Shown: positions 42,004-52,249, counted from the stretch's first letter. The stretch: 64,000 nucleotides of DNA from QHXW01 sp035297145 (GCA_035297145.1 DATGZN010000006.1:124001-188000); one strand, 5' to 3'. Made by a program: numbers and translations. The notes: generated from the letters alone by a model not told the origin.

Positions 42004-44031
42004 TTATTGCGCCGACTGCATTGGTTTGGCCGTTTCTTGCGCACGCGCGATCACATACGCGCGGATCGCTTCCACTTCCTTCACGGAGAGAATCTTTTTG
42101 TAGGATGGCATCCCGACGGAAGCGCGAGCGCCGCCGAGCACGATAGACGCAAACGAATCGAGTACCTCTTTACTCGAATAGCGCAGGTCGGGCAAGGGAC
42201 CGGCGACTGCGTTCAGCCCATGACAGAAGTAACAGTGATTGTTGAATAGCAGGGCTCCAGCGTGCATTACCTCAGGATTCTGTTTGGCGGTGATTGCCGG
42301 CACAGGTGGGTCCTTGTGACCGAACGGTGGAGCTTTCAGGGTTGAGGTCCCATCGAGGGCGAAAGTGAGGATGCGGCCCCAACCTGGCTTTACGGCTCCG
42401 ATTGCGGGTGAATTGATCAGCCCCGAGGAGCCGCCCCAGCCGGCCATGACAGTCACGTATTGCACTCCATCGATGGTGTAGGTGACCGGCGGTGCCATGA
42501 TGCCAGTGCCGGTGTCGAAGCGCCACAGTTGCTCGCCATCCGTAGCCCGATAAGCGGCGAAGATGCCGTCGGCCCGGCCTTGGAAGATCAGGTTGCCTCC
42601 GGTGGCCAGCACACCTCCTCCGTCTACCACGGGATACTTGGCACTCCACACGGCCTTCTGGGCGACCGGGTCCCACGCCACGAGTTCGCCTGTCGGTGCG
42701 GGCATGGAGGCCATTTTGGCGAAAAGCGGCCCTTCGTAATTGCCGTCGATCCCTGCGTTCCACCGATTCGGATCGTACTTCCATTTTCTGTCTGGTGGGT
42801 GCACATTCTGCGTGCCGACTCGCGCCGGGATGTAGACGAGGCCGGTGGTGGGATGAAACGCCATCGGATTCCAGTTGTGAGCTCCGTTCGGCTCCGGCGA
42901 CAGCAGTTTCGGGTTTGCGTCCCCCACGCCGGGCTGTTCGATGGGGCGTCCCGTCTTCGGGTCTACCCCGCTCGCCCAGGTGATTCCGCTGACGAAAGGC
43001 GCGGCGGAAAGGAACTCTCCGGTTTTGCGGTCGAGCACGTAGAAAAAGCCGTTCTTGTTGGCCTGAAGCAGGACTTTACGCAACTGGCCGTTTACCGTCA
43101 GATCGGCTTGGATGAGCGGTTGAGTTGCGTCGTAATCGAAGCTGTCGCCGGGCGTGGTCTGGAAGTACCATGCGAGTTCGCCTGTGCTTGCTTTAACTGC
43201 GAGGATACAAGCCGTGTACAAACTGTCGCCCTCGCCGCGGAGCGCGCGATACCAAGTGGAGGCGTTACCGGTTCCGAAGAAGAGCAGGTCGAGCTCAGGA
43301 TCATAGACCATGCCTTCCCATGCCGTGCCTCCCCCGCCCGCTCTCCACCAGTCCTTACCCTGCCAGGTCTTGGCCGCCGTTTCCATGGCCTTTGATTCGT
43401 AGCCCCTCTTCGGGTCGCCGGGGACGGTGTACAAGCGCCAGGCTTGTTTGCCGGTTTCGGTGTCGTAGGCCGTGATATATCCGCGCACTCCGTATTCGGA
43501 GCCTGAGTTGCCAATCACGACCTTATCTCGGGCGATGCGTGGCGCGGCGGTAATGGAGTACGCCTTGCCCGGGTCTGTGGTTTGAACGCTCCACACCAGG
43601 GCGCCCGTGTGCTGGTCGAGGGCGATAAGGCGGCCGTCGAGCGTGCCGACATAGATTCTGCCGTTGTAGAGAGCGACGCCGCGGTTCACGACGTCGCAAC
43701 AAACGAAGTAGGCTCGCTCGCGGGGAATTTTCGGGTCGTGGGTCCATTTCATGTGGCCGGTTTTGGCATCGAGGGCGAACACTACGCTCCAGGAACCTGT
43801 TGTGTAGATGACGCTATCGTCGACGATCGGCGTGGCTTCGAGCCCGCGTGTGGTCCCTAGTTCCGTGCTCCACACCAGGCCGAGTCTCGAGACAGTCTGC
43901 TCATTGATTTGGTTGAGTGAGCTGAAGCGCTGGTCGGTTTGCGTCCCACCGTGGAGGCGCCAGCCCTCGTCGGCCGTTGCCGCCGACAGCGTGATGAGAC
44001 TCGCAATGAGTGCAAGCAACTGCTTCCGCAT
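42004..44031 (-). CDS. PQQ quinohaemoprotein dehydrogenase with C-terminal cytochrome c
   Basis: 675 residues, signal peptide RKQLLALIASLITLSAATA. An eight-bladed PQQ propeller fills residues about 25-560. The vicinal Cys111-Cys112 disulfide (AYFVCCDVVNRG) that sits on PQQ and the catalytic Asp in SFDYDATQPL are both present. The C-terminal cytochrome c has CYFCHGLNAVAG. This is the classical quinohaemoprotein alcohol dehydrogenase layout (haem at the C-terminus), unlike the N-terminal di-haem enzyme at 33220. It would oxidise alcohols or aldehydes in the periplasm. The PQQ biosynthesis genes are not in the window. Confidence 0.92.
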   Translation of the reverse strand: MRKQLLALIASLITLSAATADEGWRLHGGTQTDQRFSSLNQINEQTVSRLGLVWSTELGTTRGLEATPIVDDSVIYTTGSWSVVFALDAKTGHMKWTHDPKIPRERAYFVCCDVVNRGVALYNGRIYVGTLDGRLIALDQHTGALVWSVQTTDPGKAYSITAAPRIARDKVVIGNSGSEYGVRGYITAYDTETGKQAWRLYTVPGDPKRGYESKAMETAAKTWQGKDWWRAGGGGTAWEGMVYDPELDLLFFGTGNASTWYRALRGEGDSLYTACILAVKASTGELAWYFQTTPGDSFDYDATQPLIQADLTVNGQLRKVLLQANKNGFFYVLDRKTGEFLSAAPFVSGITWASGVDPKTGRPIEQPGVGDANPKLLSPEPNGAHNWNPMAFHPTTGLVYIPARVGTQNVHPPDRKWKYDPNRWNAGIDGNYEGPLFAKMASMPAPTGELVAWDPVAQKAVWSAKYPVVDGGGVLATGGNLIFQGRADGIFAAYRATDGEQLWRFDTGTGIMAPPVTYTIDGVQYVTVMAGWGGSSGLINSPAIGAVKPGWGRILTFALDGTSTLKAPPFGHKDPPVPAITAKQNPEVMHAGALLFNNHCYFCHGLNAVAGPLPDLRYSSKEVLDSFASIVLGGARASVGMPSYKKILSVKEVEAIRAYVIARAQETAKPMQSAQ

Positions 44032-44263
44032 TGAGTTCGGACTCCCGTTACTGAAATGTGACTTACGATACCAGAGTTTTCGCCGAAGTGGGATCTCCGA
44101 GCCGGGACCAACTACAGCGGTGTTACGCTATTCGGCGGCAGGAACAGGCGCGTAACAGGCTTAGAACAGCCGAAAAGCGGCGCGGCCCTGATATGGGCCT
44201 GATTTCACTGGCGATCTTTCGGCTAACTGTAAGTACTAGAACAAAAGCGCTCTGTTAGCTCTC
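44032..44263. other. Non-coding gap upstream of the transposase remnant
   Basis: No gene; terminal inverted repeats of an insertion sequence were looked for and not found. Confidence 0.4.
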
Positions 44264-44498
44264 TGTTTGAGGTGGACCTCCCAGAGGGGAACACGATTAT
44301 CCGGCGTATGCGCGCGCCATCGCGGAGCGGAGGACCCGCGGCGAGTCTTGGGTTCCGTTCGGTGGAGGGCGCACTACGGGCGGTTGCTGGCTATGAGGCG
44401 ATGCACGCGATACGAAAGGGCAAATCCGATGGCTTCCCAAGGGGGATGTTGTCGGTCAGGTCCAATTCATCCAACGGATCCTCGGCATTGCCGCTTGA
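44264..44498 (+). mobile_element. Remnant of an IS6-family-type transposase (C-terminal part, frameshifted)
   Basis: From about 44344 the plus strand encodes SLGFRSVEGALRAVAGYEAMHAIRKGK; after one lost base it continues from 44427 as RWLPKGDVVGQVQFIQRILG, then IAA and a TGA at 44496-44498. This is the conserved C-terminal end of IS6-type DDE transposases (GFRS--AA-RT-AGYEAMH-IRKGQ-RWL--GDV-GQ--FI--IFGIAA). The upstream 80 bases are weakly similar at best. The DDE catalytic region is missing and no terminal repeats are seen, so this is a dead fragment. The decayed fucosidase gene begins about 25 bases later. Confidence 0.75.
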
Positions 44499-44521
44499 TC
44501 ACCGGTCTCTCGGTTTAACCT

Positions 44522-45420
44522 TCTGAACTCTCCACGCTGTTTGCGACAGATCCGTACAACCCGTTCTACCTGACCGACAAGGCCCGCTATGTGGCCGAGC
44601 ACAAGATGCCGCAGTTTAAGGATGTGGTAACCGGGTACAAGCCGGCCATCATCTTCAGCGACGGCGAGTGGGAGATGACCTCGGATCAATGGCGCAGTCC
44701 GGAATTGTTGGCTTGGCTATACAATGACTCGCCGGTAAAGCGAAGTGGTCGTATGATGATTGGTGGGGAAGCGACACGCGACACAAGCATGGTGGCTATT
44801 GGATCACTGAGTACACACCAGGTATAGCCGAAACCACCCACGCTTGGGAAGAGCCGTGGCATGGGTCTCAGCTACGGCTACAATCGGGGAGCGTGTCGAG
44901 CACTATCACTCTGGCCGCGAGCTGGTACTGACGCCGGTTGACATCGTGAGGCGTGGTGGTAACCTCTTGCTCGATATCGGCCCCCAGGCTGATGGCAGCA
45001 TCCCGCCGATCATGGAGGCGCGCCTGCTACAAATCGGCAATCGGCTAAAGGTGAATGGCGACGCAATCTACGGCACACACCCTTGGGCGCACGCGAAGCA
45101 GTGGAGTGCCGGTGAGCAGCCGAAGGTCACGTACAACCAGGAGTTTGAAGCGTCTTACGACTTCTCAAAGCTCATCTAGGCCCCGCGCGACGGCAGAGCT
45201 TCGATCGACGCTTTCTTCACGTCGAAAGGCGACAGCGTCTACACGATCCTGCCGCGCTGGCCTAGGCGGCAGTTCACGCTAAAGGAGTACTCGGGGGGCA
45301 AACCAAAAGCCGTCGTTTTGCTGGGCTCGGGCGCCCCTTTGCTCTTCAACTCGACGACCCGCCTGGGTGCTGAAGTGCACCCTGTAGTATCAGGGACCCA
45401 GAACTACGCTCTGTCGGAGA
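44522..45420 (+). pseudogene. Decayed GH29 alpha-L-fucosidase (5' truncated, at least three frameshifts and one stop)
   Basis: Successive frames give one GH29 protein: ELSTLFATDPYNPFYLTDKA to LAWLYNDSPVK; then, after a shift near 44740, AKWSYDDWWGSDTRHKHGGYW to THAWEE; after a shift near 44852, SRGMGLSYGYNR; after a shift near 44887, GERVEHYHSGRELVLTPVDIV to IGPQADGSIPPIMEARLLQIG. A TAG at 45177-45179 follows, and the same frame continues with ASIDAFFTSKGDSVYTILP to about 45420. The N-terminal catalytic domain start is missing: the gene begins immediately after a transposase remnant. The intact GH29 gene lies just downstream, so it could be a redundant copy. Confidence 0.85.
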
Positions 45421-45424
45421 CGTT

Positions 45425-47248
45425 ATGTCGCACGGCTATACTGTCCCTACTATGCACTCCATCCAGCAACCCCGAGATGCACGACGCGTCGGCATCACGG
45501 TTGCGCTCTGCATTTTCTGGCTGAAAGTCGCAGTGCCGCTTGGCGCCCAGAGCAATCCCACGCAGGAACAGGTCACAGATGCCGAGCGCATCGAATGGTT
45601 CAAGCACGACAAGTTCGGAATGTTCATACATTGGGGCCCATATTCCTATCTCGCAGGCGAGTGGAAGGGCAAGCAAATCCCAGTCGGCACCGAGGCCGAA
45701 TGGATCATGCAACGGTTCAACATACCGGCAGCGGAATACCGCGAAATGGCCCATAATCTTAATCCCACGCAATTCAGGGCCGAAGAATGGGTGAACCTCG
45801 CCAAGTCCACCGGCATGAAATATCTGGCGATCACCGCCAAACATCACGACGGTTTCGCCATGTATCACTCTCAAGTTTCGAAGTACAACATCGTAGACTG
45901 GACGCCGTTCAAGCGCGACCCGGTACAGGAACTCTCAGAGGCCTGCCGAAAAAACGGCATTCGATTTTGTGTTTATTACTCGCACCGTGAAGATTGGGAT
46001 GATCCGGATGGCTATGGCAATAACTGGGACTTCGACCGCTCGAAAAAGAACTTCAATCGTTACCTGGAAGAGAAATCCAAACCTCAGTTGCGCGAGTTGC
46101 TCTCCAACTACGGGCCTTTGGGACTAGTCTGGTTTGATCGCGGCATGGATACACCGGAGCACGCCCGCCAGTTCATCGAGATCGTGCGCCAGTTGCAACC
46201 TCGTTGCCTGATCAATGGCCGGGTTGGCAGCTATGGCGAGGACTTGATGGGTGACTACCAGGACATGAATGACAATGGCATGCCGACGGGCGGGCTCCAA
46301 GAGTACTGGGAAACGCCGCAGACCCTCAACACCACATGGGGCTATAGCAAGTTTGATCAACAATGGAAAACTTCCGGCGACGTGATTCACCGCATGGTAG
46401 AGATCATCGGTAAAGGGGGCAATTATCTGCTGAACATCGGGCCAATGGCCGATGGCACGATCCCTTCGCCGAGCGTCGCCACACTCCGCCGGGTTGGCAT
46501 GTGGATGCAGGCCAATAGTGAAAGTATATACGGCACGTCTGCGAGTCCGTTGCCGGAACAGCCGTGGGGACGTAGCACCGTTAAAGGCGACAAGGTTTAC
46601 CTTCACGTTTTCAGTTGGCCGGGCGATGGCAGCCTCCCAGTGCCGGGTTTGAAGAACGAAGTGATTGCCGCGCATGCGTTGACGGCTCCGTCCCGGAAAC
46701 TCGAAATCAGCCTGGTGAATGGGACGAGTTTGATCGCACTGCCCGCGAAGCCGCTGGACGATCTCGACACGGTGATCGTCCTACAACTCGACGGACCTCC
46801 CAAAGTGGACCCGCCCATCGTGACCCAAGGCAGCGATGCTCCATTTGAGCTAGACTATCTCTCAGCCGTCACAACGGGCAAGGCTACCAAGCGCTTCAAC
46901 CGCGAGGGCAAGTTTCATATCGCCAAGTGGACGAATACGCAGGATTCCATTACGTGGCACCTTCTGGTAAGCCAAGTGGGCGAGTACCAGATGCGCATTC
47001 GTTATTCCGCGCGCCAGGAATCGAAGGACGCCAAATTTGTCATTACGGCAGGCGGCCAATCCGTGGGCGGTACTGTTGTACCCACCGGCGAAGGTTACCA
47101 GTACAAGACTTTCGATTTAGACACGATCAAATTTTCGAACGCAGGCCGGTACGTCGTGCAAATCAAGCCCGCTGCCGATTACGATCACAATCTGATGTAC
47201 TTCCAGCTACTTGAACTCGCGCCCGTGGGTCCGCGAATGGTCGAGTGA
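45425..47248 (+). CDS. GH29 alpha-L-fucosidase, exported
   Basis: 607 residues from 45425; an ATG at 45452 (MHSIQQPRD) gives a more typical leader with hydrophobic core GITVALCIFWLKVAV ending LGAQS. The catalytic barrel shows the family signature: EWFKHDKFGMFIHWGPYS, MKYLAITAKHHDGFAMY, and GLVWFDRGMD, whose Asp is the expected nucleophile. GGNYLLNIGPMADG follows. After about residue 450 a beta-sandwich and a further CBM-like domain (ITWHLLVSQVGEYQMRIRYSA, QYKTFDLD) close the protein. It releases terminal L-fucose from plant or microbial glycans outside the cell. The next gene starts 2 bases after its stop. Confidence 0.92.
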   Translation: MSHGYTVPTMHSIQQPRDARRVGITVALCIFWLKVAVPLGAQSNPTQEQVTDAERIEWFKHDKFGMFIHWGPYSYLAGEWKGKQIPVGTEAEWIMQRFNIPAAEYREMAHNLNPTQFRAEEWVNLAKSTGMKYLAITAKHHDGFAMYHSQVSKYNIVDWTPFKRDPVQELSEACRKNGIRFCVYYSHREDWDDPDGYGNNWDFDRSKKNFNRYLEEKSKPQLRELLSNYGPLGLVWFDRGMDTPEHARQFIEIVRQLQPRCLINGRVGSYGEDLMGDYQDMNDNGMPTGGLQEYWETPQTLNTTWGYSKFDQQWKTSGDVIHRMVEIIGKGGNYLLNIGPMADGTIPSPSVATLRRVGMWMQANSESIYGTSASPLPEQPWGRSTVKGDKVYLHVFSWPGDGSLPVPGLKNEVIAAHALTAPSRKLEISLVNGTSLIALPAKPLDDLDTVIVLQLDGPPKVDPPIVTQGSDAPFELDYLSAVTTGKATKRFNREGKFHIAKWTNTQDSITWHLLVSQVGEYQMRIRYSARQESKDAKFVITAGGQSVGGTVVPTGEGYQYKTFDLDTIKFSNAGRYVVQIKPAADYDHNLMYFQLLELAPVGPRMVE

Positions 47249-47250
47249 TC

Positions 47251-49719
47251 ATGCGCTACGCCCTGCGGATGCTTTGCAAAAACCGTGGCTTCACGGCCGC
47301 AATGGTAGTGTCGCTCGCATTCGGCATTGGCGCAAATACTCTGATGTTCAGCATCGTGCATGCGGTACTGATTCGGTCGTTGCCGTATCCCAATTCAGAC
47401 CGCCTTGTGTTCGTCTGGTTCACTCCTCCAAATCAGCCGGACCAAAAAAGACCTGCCAACATCGCCAGCTTTCTGGCGTTGCGCGAACAGACTCACATGC
47501 TCGAAGACGTTGGGACCATTGGCGGCGTGGAAGACACCGCAACGTTCACAGATGCGCCCGGAGATCCCCCCGAACAGGTGGAAGGCCAGCGATTTTCAGC
47601 GGCAGTTCCGCGGGCGTTAGAGGCGAAGCCGTTGCTGGGCCGCTGGTTCACCGATGCGGAGGCCGACGGAGAAGCAGGCCAGCTTCTCGTGATCAGCTAT
47701 CGGTTTTGGCAACGCCGGTTCGGGGGCGCGGCAGATATTCTGGGAAAAAGTATCCGGATGGACGGCGCACCTGCCACCATTATTGGCGTGATGCCAGACG
47801 GCTGGCTATCCGGCTCAGTACTGGGCGCCTTACAGGTTGGGGCCGGTAGCCGGTGGCGGCCCGGATTGTATCCTCCCGTTGGCGCGGCTCAAGCCTGGAA
47901 TGACCCTTCGCCAGGCACAGGGAGAGATGGATCGATTAGCGGCCGGACTAGCCGAGGTTTACCCTTCCACCAACAAGGGCTGGCGAATACGGTTGGAGCC
48001 CGCATTGGATATCTACGTTGGCTGGGTTCGTCAGCCGCTCCTGATCATTCAGGGCGCGGTCGCGTTGGTGCTGCTGATCGCCGGTGCGAACGCGACCAGT
48101 CTGCTGCTGGCGCGGACCTTGGCGCGAAAGAAGGAAATGGCTATACGCGCCGCCCTGGGCGCCGGCCGCTGGCGTATTGCCCGGCAGTTTCTGGGTGAAA
48201 GTATTTTGCTTTCCGTGATCGGAGGCCTGCTTGGTGTGGCGCTGGCGTACCTAGGATTGAAACTCTTCATTGCGATCAGCCCCGTGTCGTTCCCACGGGC
48301 CGGCGAAATCGCACTGGACACCGGCGCGCTCGGCTTTACCATCCTGCTCGCGTTGTCGACGGGGCTACTCTTCGGCGTGGTGCCGGCGTGGCGGTCATCG
48401 CGCCCGGACGTGATGGAGGCGATGAAGGCCAATACTAGCGGAACTACCGCCGGCACCCGGCACCAGACGTTCCGCAGCACGTTGGTGGTGCTACAAATGG
48501 CTCTCGCGGTGGTGCTACAGGTTGGTGCCGGGTTGATGGTAACACATTTTTCCGGCTCTTCAACGCTCCCACGGGCTGCGATACGCACGATGTTCTTACG
48601 TTCCAGGTGCGGCTGCCCCGCGGCCCGTTCGTGAAAAAGATTGGCCTGGTTGAAGACCACCCCACCGTTGCACTCAGCCCGCGAGTCAATGTTTTGCTCG
48701 AACAAATTCAGGCGCGCATCGCCGGAATCCCCGCTGTCAAGTCCGTCTCCGCGGGCGTCCATGCTCCTTTGAGCCAGTCGACCCTCGGAGGGCTAGCGGT
48801 CAATTTCACTATCGAGGGTCGGCGGGCGGATGGTACGGGGAGACAGATATCGAGCGCCGCCTGGTTCCCAGTGAGCGCCCGTTACTTTCGTACGCTTGGC
48901 ATCCCGCTTATTCGTGGACGCGAGTTTGGGGCCCAGGATGCTGCAGGCACCTTGCCCGTTGTACTCATTAATCAGACAATAGCGCGCCGCTTTTGGCCGG
49001 GGGACAATGCGATTGGGAAGCGGGTGCGAATCGATCTGGTCAACGAGCCGATCCGCGAAATCGTGGGGGTAGTGGGGGATGTGCGCCACGATCGCTACGA
49101 GCGGGAGGCAAAACCTGAAATGTACTTACCCTACGCGCAGCTTCCGCTCGTATCGGAAGATCCATGGGTTGACTCGCGGCTGAGCATGACGTTCGTAGTC
49201 CGGAGTGAGCTCGAGTCGTTGCCGCTGGTTCCTTCTCTTCGTGCCGCCGTAGCGGAGGTGGATCACAATCTGCCCATCTTCAACATCAAGACCCTGGATG
49301 CATACGTAGCCGAACAACTGTGGCAAGCCCATCAGACTATGATCCTGCTTGCGGTATTCAGTGCGATCGCAGTAGTGCTCGCCGCGACGGGAGTGTACGG
49401 CATTATCGCGTATGCTGTCCGGCAGCGCACATATGAAATCGGCATCCGAATGGCCCTTGGCGCGAGCAGAAAGAATGTTTTGCAAATGCTGCTGGCGCTA
49501 GGCCTGGCGCTAGTCGCGGCCGGAGTGGTCATTGGCGCAGCGGGCGCAGTTGCGCTCACTCGATTCCTGAGGTCGCTATTGTGGGGAGTGACTCCGGCAG
49601 ATACCTTGACGTACGCAGCTGCCATCGTGACGGTAATCGTTGTCGCCATGGTGGCGTGGTATCTTCCGGCGCGCAGGGCGTTGGAAATAGAACTTACAGT
49701 CGCACTGCGGTGTGAGTAA
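47251..49719 (+). pseudogene. ADOP/MacB-family ABC transporter permease, frameshifted twice
   Basis: Three ORFs (47245-48198, 47837-48634, 48607-49719) together make one permease of about 820 codons. The first frame gives the N-terminal span LCKNRGFTAAMVVSLAFGIGANTLMFSIVH and MacB periplasmic core to IIGVMPDGW. The second takes over around 47850 (LKPGMTLRQAQGEMDRLAAGL) through the middle spans (LLIIQGAVALVLLIAGANATSLL). The third resumes at about 48550 (THFFRLFNAPTGCDTHDVLTF is recovered if one T is added to the five T's at 48547-48551). It ends with three more spans (TMILLAVFSAIAVVLAATGVYG). A normal member is about 800-850 residues. Start ATG 47251 is 2 bases after the fucosidase stop. Confidence 0.8.
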
Positions 49720-49723
49720 CGCG

Positions 49724-51064
49724 CTACGTCGTCTTGAGAGCAATAACGGTCACATCGCCGTCCGGCGCTGGTGACGGTATTTGAATACTGAGATGGTCTC
49801 CGTTTTGTGTGAATGAAAGTGGCTTGCCTCCGGCCAGCATCGTTGCAGAAAGAACATGTGACGATAAGCCATCCACTTTCAGCTCCCTTTGTGGCCAATC
49901 CAAAACGTGAAGATAGACGGTGTTTCCTTTTTGCGTAGTTCTCAAGTTCGAGACACCCTGCACAGGGCCATAGGTGGTGCCGTAGATCGCGTCTCCATTG
50001 ATCTGAAGCCACGCACCGACACCGCGGAGCCGTTCTTCGAACTCAGGCTGGATCGTCCCGTCGGGCGCCGGACCGACATTCAACAGGAAATTGCCGCCCT
50101 TGCTGGCCACGTCTACCAGCGTCCGGATCAGCTCGCCGGTCGATTTGAATTTCCTGTCGTTCTTGTTGTACGCCCATGTCTCGTTGATCGTCATGCAGGT
50201 TTCCCAAAGCCGGAAGTCGTCTGCGCCAGGCACGCCGGAAGGTATGCTTTTGTCTTCTGAGTCGGTGCCTCCCATGTGGGGTGTTTTTCGGGTCGGAATG
50301 AACTTGGGCGTGAACTGTTCGGGCGTATCGTAGTCACCCGGAATACCAATGCGATTGTTGATGAGGGTGGCCGGCTGGAGCCTGTGAATCAGATCTTGAA
50401 AGCGCCGGCCGTTGTATTTCGTCTGATGGTCCAGACCGTCGAACCAGATCAACGCTACAATGCCGTACCGTGTAAGCAACTCGGTGAGCTGTAGCTCCAT
50501 ATAGTCGAGATATATTGGCCATTGCGGCCGCGCAGGTTCCCCGCGCCAATTGGCACTGGCAGGTTTTGAGGTATCACGGTAGTCCGGATGATTCATGTCA
50601 GGTGGCGAATAGTAAAAGCCGAGCGGCATCCCTTCTGCTTTCGCAGCTTCAGCCAGTTCCGCGACGACGTCACGTTTGAACGGAGTGTTGGTGATCTTAT
50701 CGTCGGTGAAGGCGGAGTCGAACATGCAGAAACCGTCGTGATGTTTGGTGGTGAACACGATGTATCGCTGGCCGGCGGCCTTGGCGAGGCGCACCCAAGC
50801 CCGCGGATCGAACTTTACAGGGTTGAACTGCTGCGGCAAAGCTCGGTAGGCGGGTTCAGTGATGTTCCATTGCGGCTCCGGAACCATGATCGGCCAGGAT
50901 GCTTCGACACTAGCCACCGAGTATGGTCCCCAGTGAATGAACATGCCGAACTTGGCGTCGCGGTACCATTTTGTCCTGTCGAGTTGGGAATCGGCGCTAC
51001 GTGAGGCGGGAGCGATTGATAGCGCCATCGCCACTATTGTTAGGCTACACTTGATAACTTTCAT
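49724..51064 (-). CDS. GH29 alpha-L-fucosidase, exported
   Basis: 446 residues with a signal peptide (MKVIKCSLTIVAMALSIAPASRS). The catalytic domain is complete: YRDAKFGMFIHWGPYSVASV, YIVFTTKHHDGFCMFDS, GFYYSPPDMNHPDYRD, IVALIWFDGLDHQ with the nucleophile-position Asp, and GGNFLLNVGPAPDG. It lacks the second C-terminal domain of the other fucosidase (607 residues), having only the beta-sandwich (YLHVLDWPQRELKVDGLSSHV). Convergent with the ADOP permease and upstream, on the same strand, of the SDR and mutarotase genes in reverse order: the mutarotase, SDR and this gene lie in series from 52249 down to 49724, forming an operon candidate. Confidence 0.93.
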   Translation of the reverse strand: MKVIKCSLTIVAMALSIAPASRSADSQLDRTKWYRDAKFGMFIHWGPYSVASVEASWPIMVPEPQWNITEPAYRALPQQFNPVKFDPRAWVRLAKAAGQRYIVFTTKHHDGFCMFDSAFTDDKITNTPFKRDVVAELAEAAKAEGMPLGFYYSPPDMNHPDYRDTSKPASANWRGEPARPQWPIYLDYMELQLTELLTRYGIVALIWFDGLDHQTKYNGRRFQDLIHRLQPATLINNRIGIPGDYDTPEQFTPKFIPTRKTPHMGGTDSEDKSIPSGVPGADDFRLWETCMTINETWAYNKNDRKFKSTGELIRTLVDVASKGGNFLLNVGPAPDGTIQPEFEERLRGVGAWLQINGDAIYGTTYGPVQGVSNLRTTQKGNTVYLHVLDWPQRELKVDGLSSHVLSATMLAGGKPLSFTQNGDHLSIQIPSPAPDGDVTVIALKTT

Positions 51065-51085
51065 TCGACTCCCTTTTCCCGTCGT

Positions 51086-51856
51086 TCAACGACGATAGCC
51101 AAGTTCTGCACCGCCGCTCACCGGCAGGATACAACCCGTGATGAAGCGTGCCTTATCGGACAGCAGGAATACCGCGGCGTCAGCGACGACATCCGGCTTC
51201 GGGCAATAACCTAACGCGTGAATGCCATCGAGATACTGCTCGATGGCGTGAGGATCCGGCTGCTCGCGGGCCCACTCGCGGAGCATGGGTGTCCAGACAC
51301 CCGCGGGACAGATCGCATTCACGCGAATGCCTTGGGGCGCATAGTCAAGAGCCATCGCCTTCGTGAGCGAGATCATGGCGCCCTTAGTGGCGACGTAGGC
51401 CGCGTGGTTCGATTGGCCGATCAATCCCACCATGCTGGCGGTGTTGAGAATGGACCCACGTCGCGCAGCGAGGAATTGGAAAGCGAAGCGCGTGGTCCAG
51501 TACACGCTTTTGAGGTTCACTTGCTGCAACCGGTCCCATTCTTCTTCAGTGGTTTCGTGCAATTGCTTTGAGGGACTGCTCAAACCGGCATTGTTGTGAA
51601 TGGCGTCTAGCGAGGTGAAATGATCAGTTGCGCACTGCAAAGCCTTCTGCACTGACCCCGGATCGGCTACGTCACAGGAAAGCGCCAGGCCCTCCCGGGA
51701 GAGTTCACTCAAGGTCTGTCTGGCCTTGTCGAGGTTCATGTCTGCGATTACAACATGTGCGCCTTCGCGAGCATACGCTAACGCGCACTCACGGCCGATG
51801 CCATCGGCTCCCCCCGTTACGAAGATGACTTTGTCCCCCAACAGCGCGTCTGGCAT
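51086..51856 (-). CDS. SDR-family dehydrogenase, candidate L-fucose dehydrogenase
   Basis: 256 residues. Classical SDR: the cofactor loop TGGADGIG (14-21), NNAG (88-91), and catalytic Ser141-Tyr154-Lys158 in NTASMVGLIG and HAAYVATKGA. The acidic residue after beta-2 (IADMN) suggests NAD(H) preference. No leader, so cytoplasmic. The next gene upstream is the mutarotase and the L-fuconate dehydratase is divergent from that, so I infer that this is the L-fucose (or L-rhamnose) 1-dehydrogenase of the non-phosphorylative pathway. It makes the sugar lactone, which then needs a lactonase. Confidence 0.85.
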   Translation of the reverse strand: MPDALLGDKVIFVTGGADGIGRECALAYAREGAHVVIADMNLDKARQTLSELSREGLALSCDVADPGSVQKALQCATDHFTSLDAIHNNAGLSSPSKQLHETTEEEWDRLQQVNLKSVYWTTRFAFQFLAARRGSILNTASMVGLIGQSNHAAYVATKGAMISLTKAMALDYAPQGIRVNAICPAGVWTPMLREWAREQPDPHAIEQYLDGIHALGYCPKPDVVADAAVFLLSDKARFITGCILPVSGGAELGYRR

Positions 51857-51862
51857 CCGGCA

Positions 51863-52249
51863 TCAATCCGTATGAAAAACTTCTTCCATTTGAGCCCACC
51901 ATTCGCCTTCGCCGCAGGACTCGAGCGGCTGCTGCATCGGGCTCATTATGGCCCACCATTCCTGTGTTTTCGGATCCGCGGCCATTTTCGCCATGTCCGC
52001 ATGATAGTCACTACCGTGATACTCGTAGTAGCCGAACAGATAGCCGTCCTTGAGGAAGATGGAGTAGTTGCGAATATTGCATCTGCGGATGGTGTCGAGC
52101 ACTTGCGGCCACACCCGGGCGTGATACGTCTTGTACTGCTCAATTGCTTCCGGCTTGATGCGAATAATGGAACCGTATCGCCGCAATTCTTCACCCTCGT
52201 CGTGATGTTTACAAAGAAGCGATTCTACGGCTAAGCTATGGTTCACCAC
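51863..52249 (-). CDS. RhaM-type sugar mutarotase
   Basis: 128 residues with a GTG start (a second GTG follows directly). DUF718/RhaM fold: RRYGSIIRIKPEAIEQYKTYHARVWPQVLDTIRRCNIRNYSIFLKDGYLFGYYEYHG, WWAIMSPMQQPLE. RhaM interconverts the anomers of L-rhamnose; homologues in fucose loci act on L-fucose. The residues before RRYG look like a non-homologous extension, so a start a few codons in is possible. It precedes the SDR gene by 6 bases and is divergent from the L-fuconate dehydratase, making L-fucose the likelier substrate. Confidence 0.87.
   Translation of the reverse strand: MVNHSLAVESLLCKHHDEGEELRRYGSIIRIKPEAIEQYKTYHARVWPQVLDTIRRCNIRNYSIFLKDGYLFGYYEYHGSDYHADMAKMAADPKTQEWWAIMSPMQQPLESCGEGEWWAQMEEVFHTD

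Noticed and set aside
42460..43395. Plus-strand ORF of 311 codons over the PQQ dehydrogenase
   Set aside because: Antisense to a gene with propeller and haem motifs.
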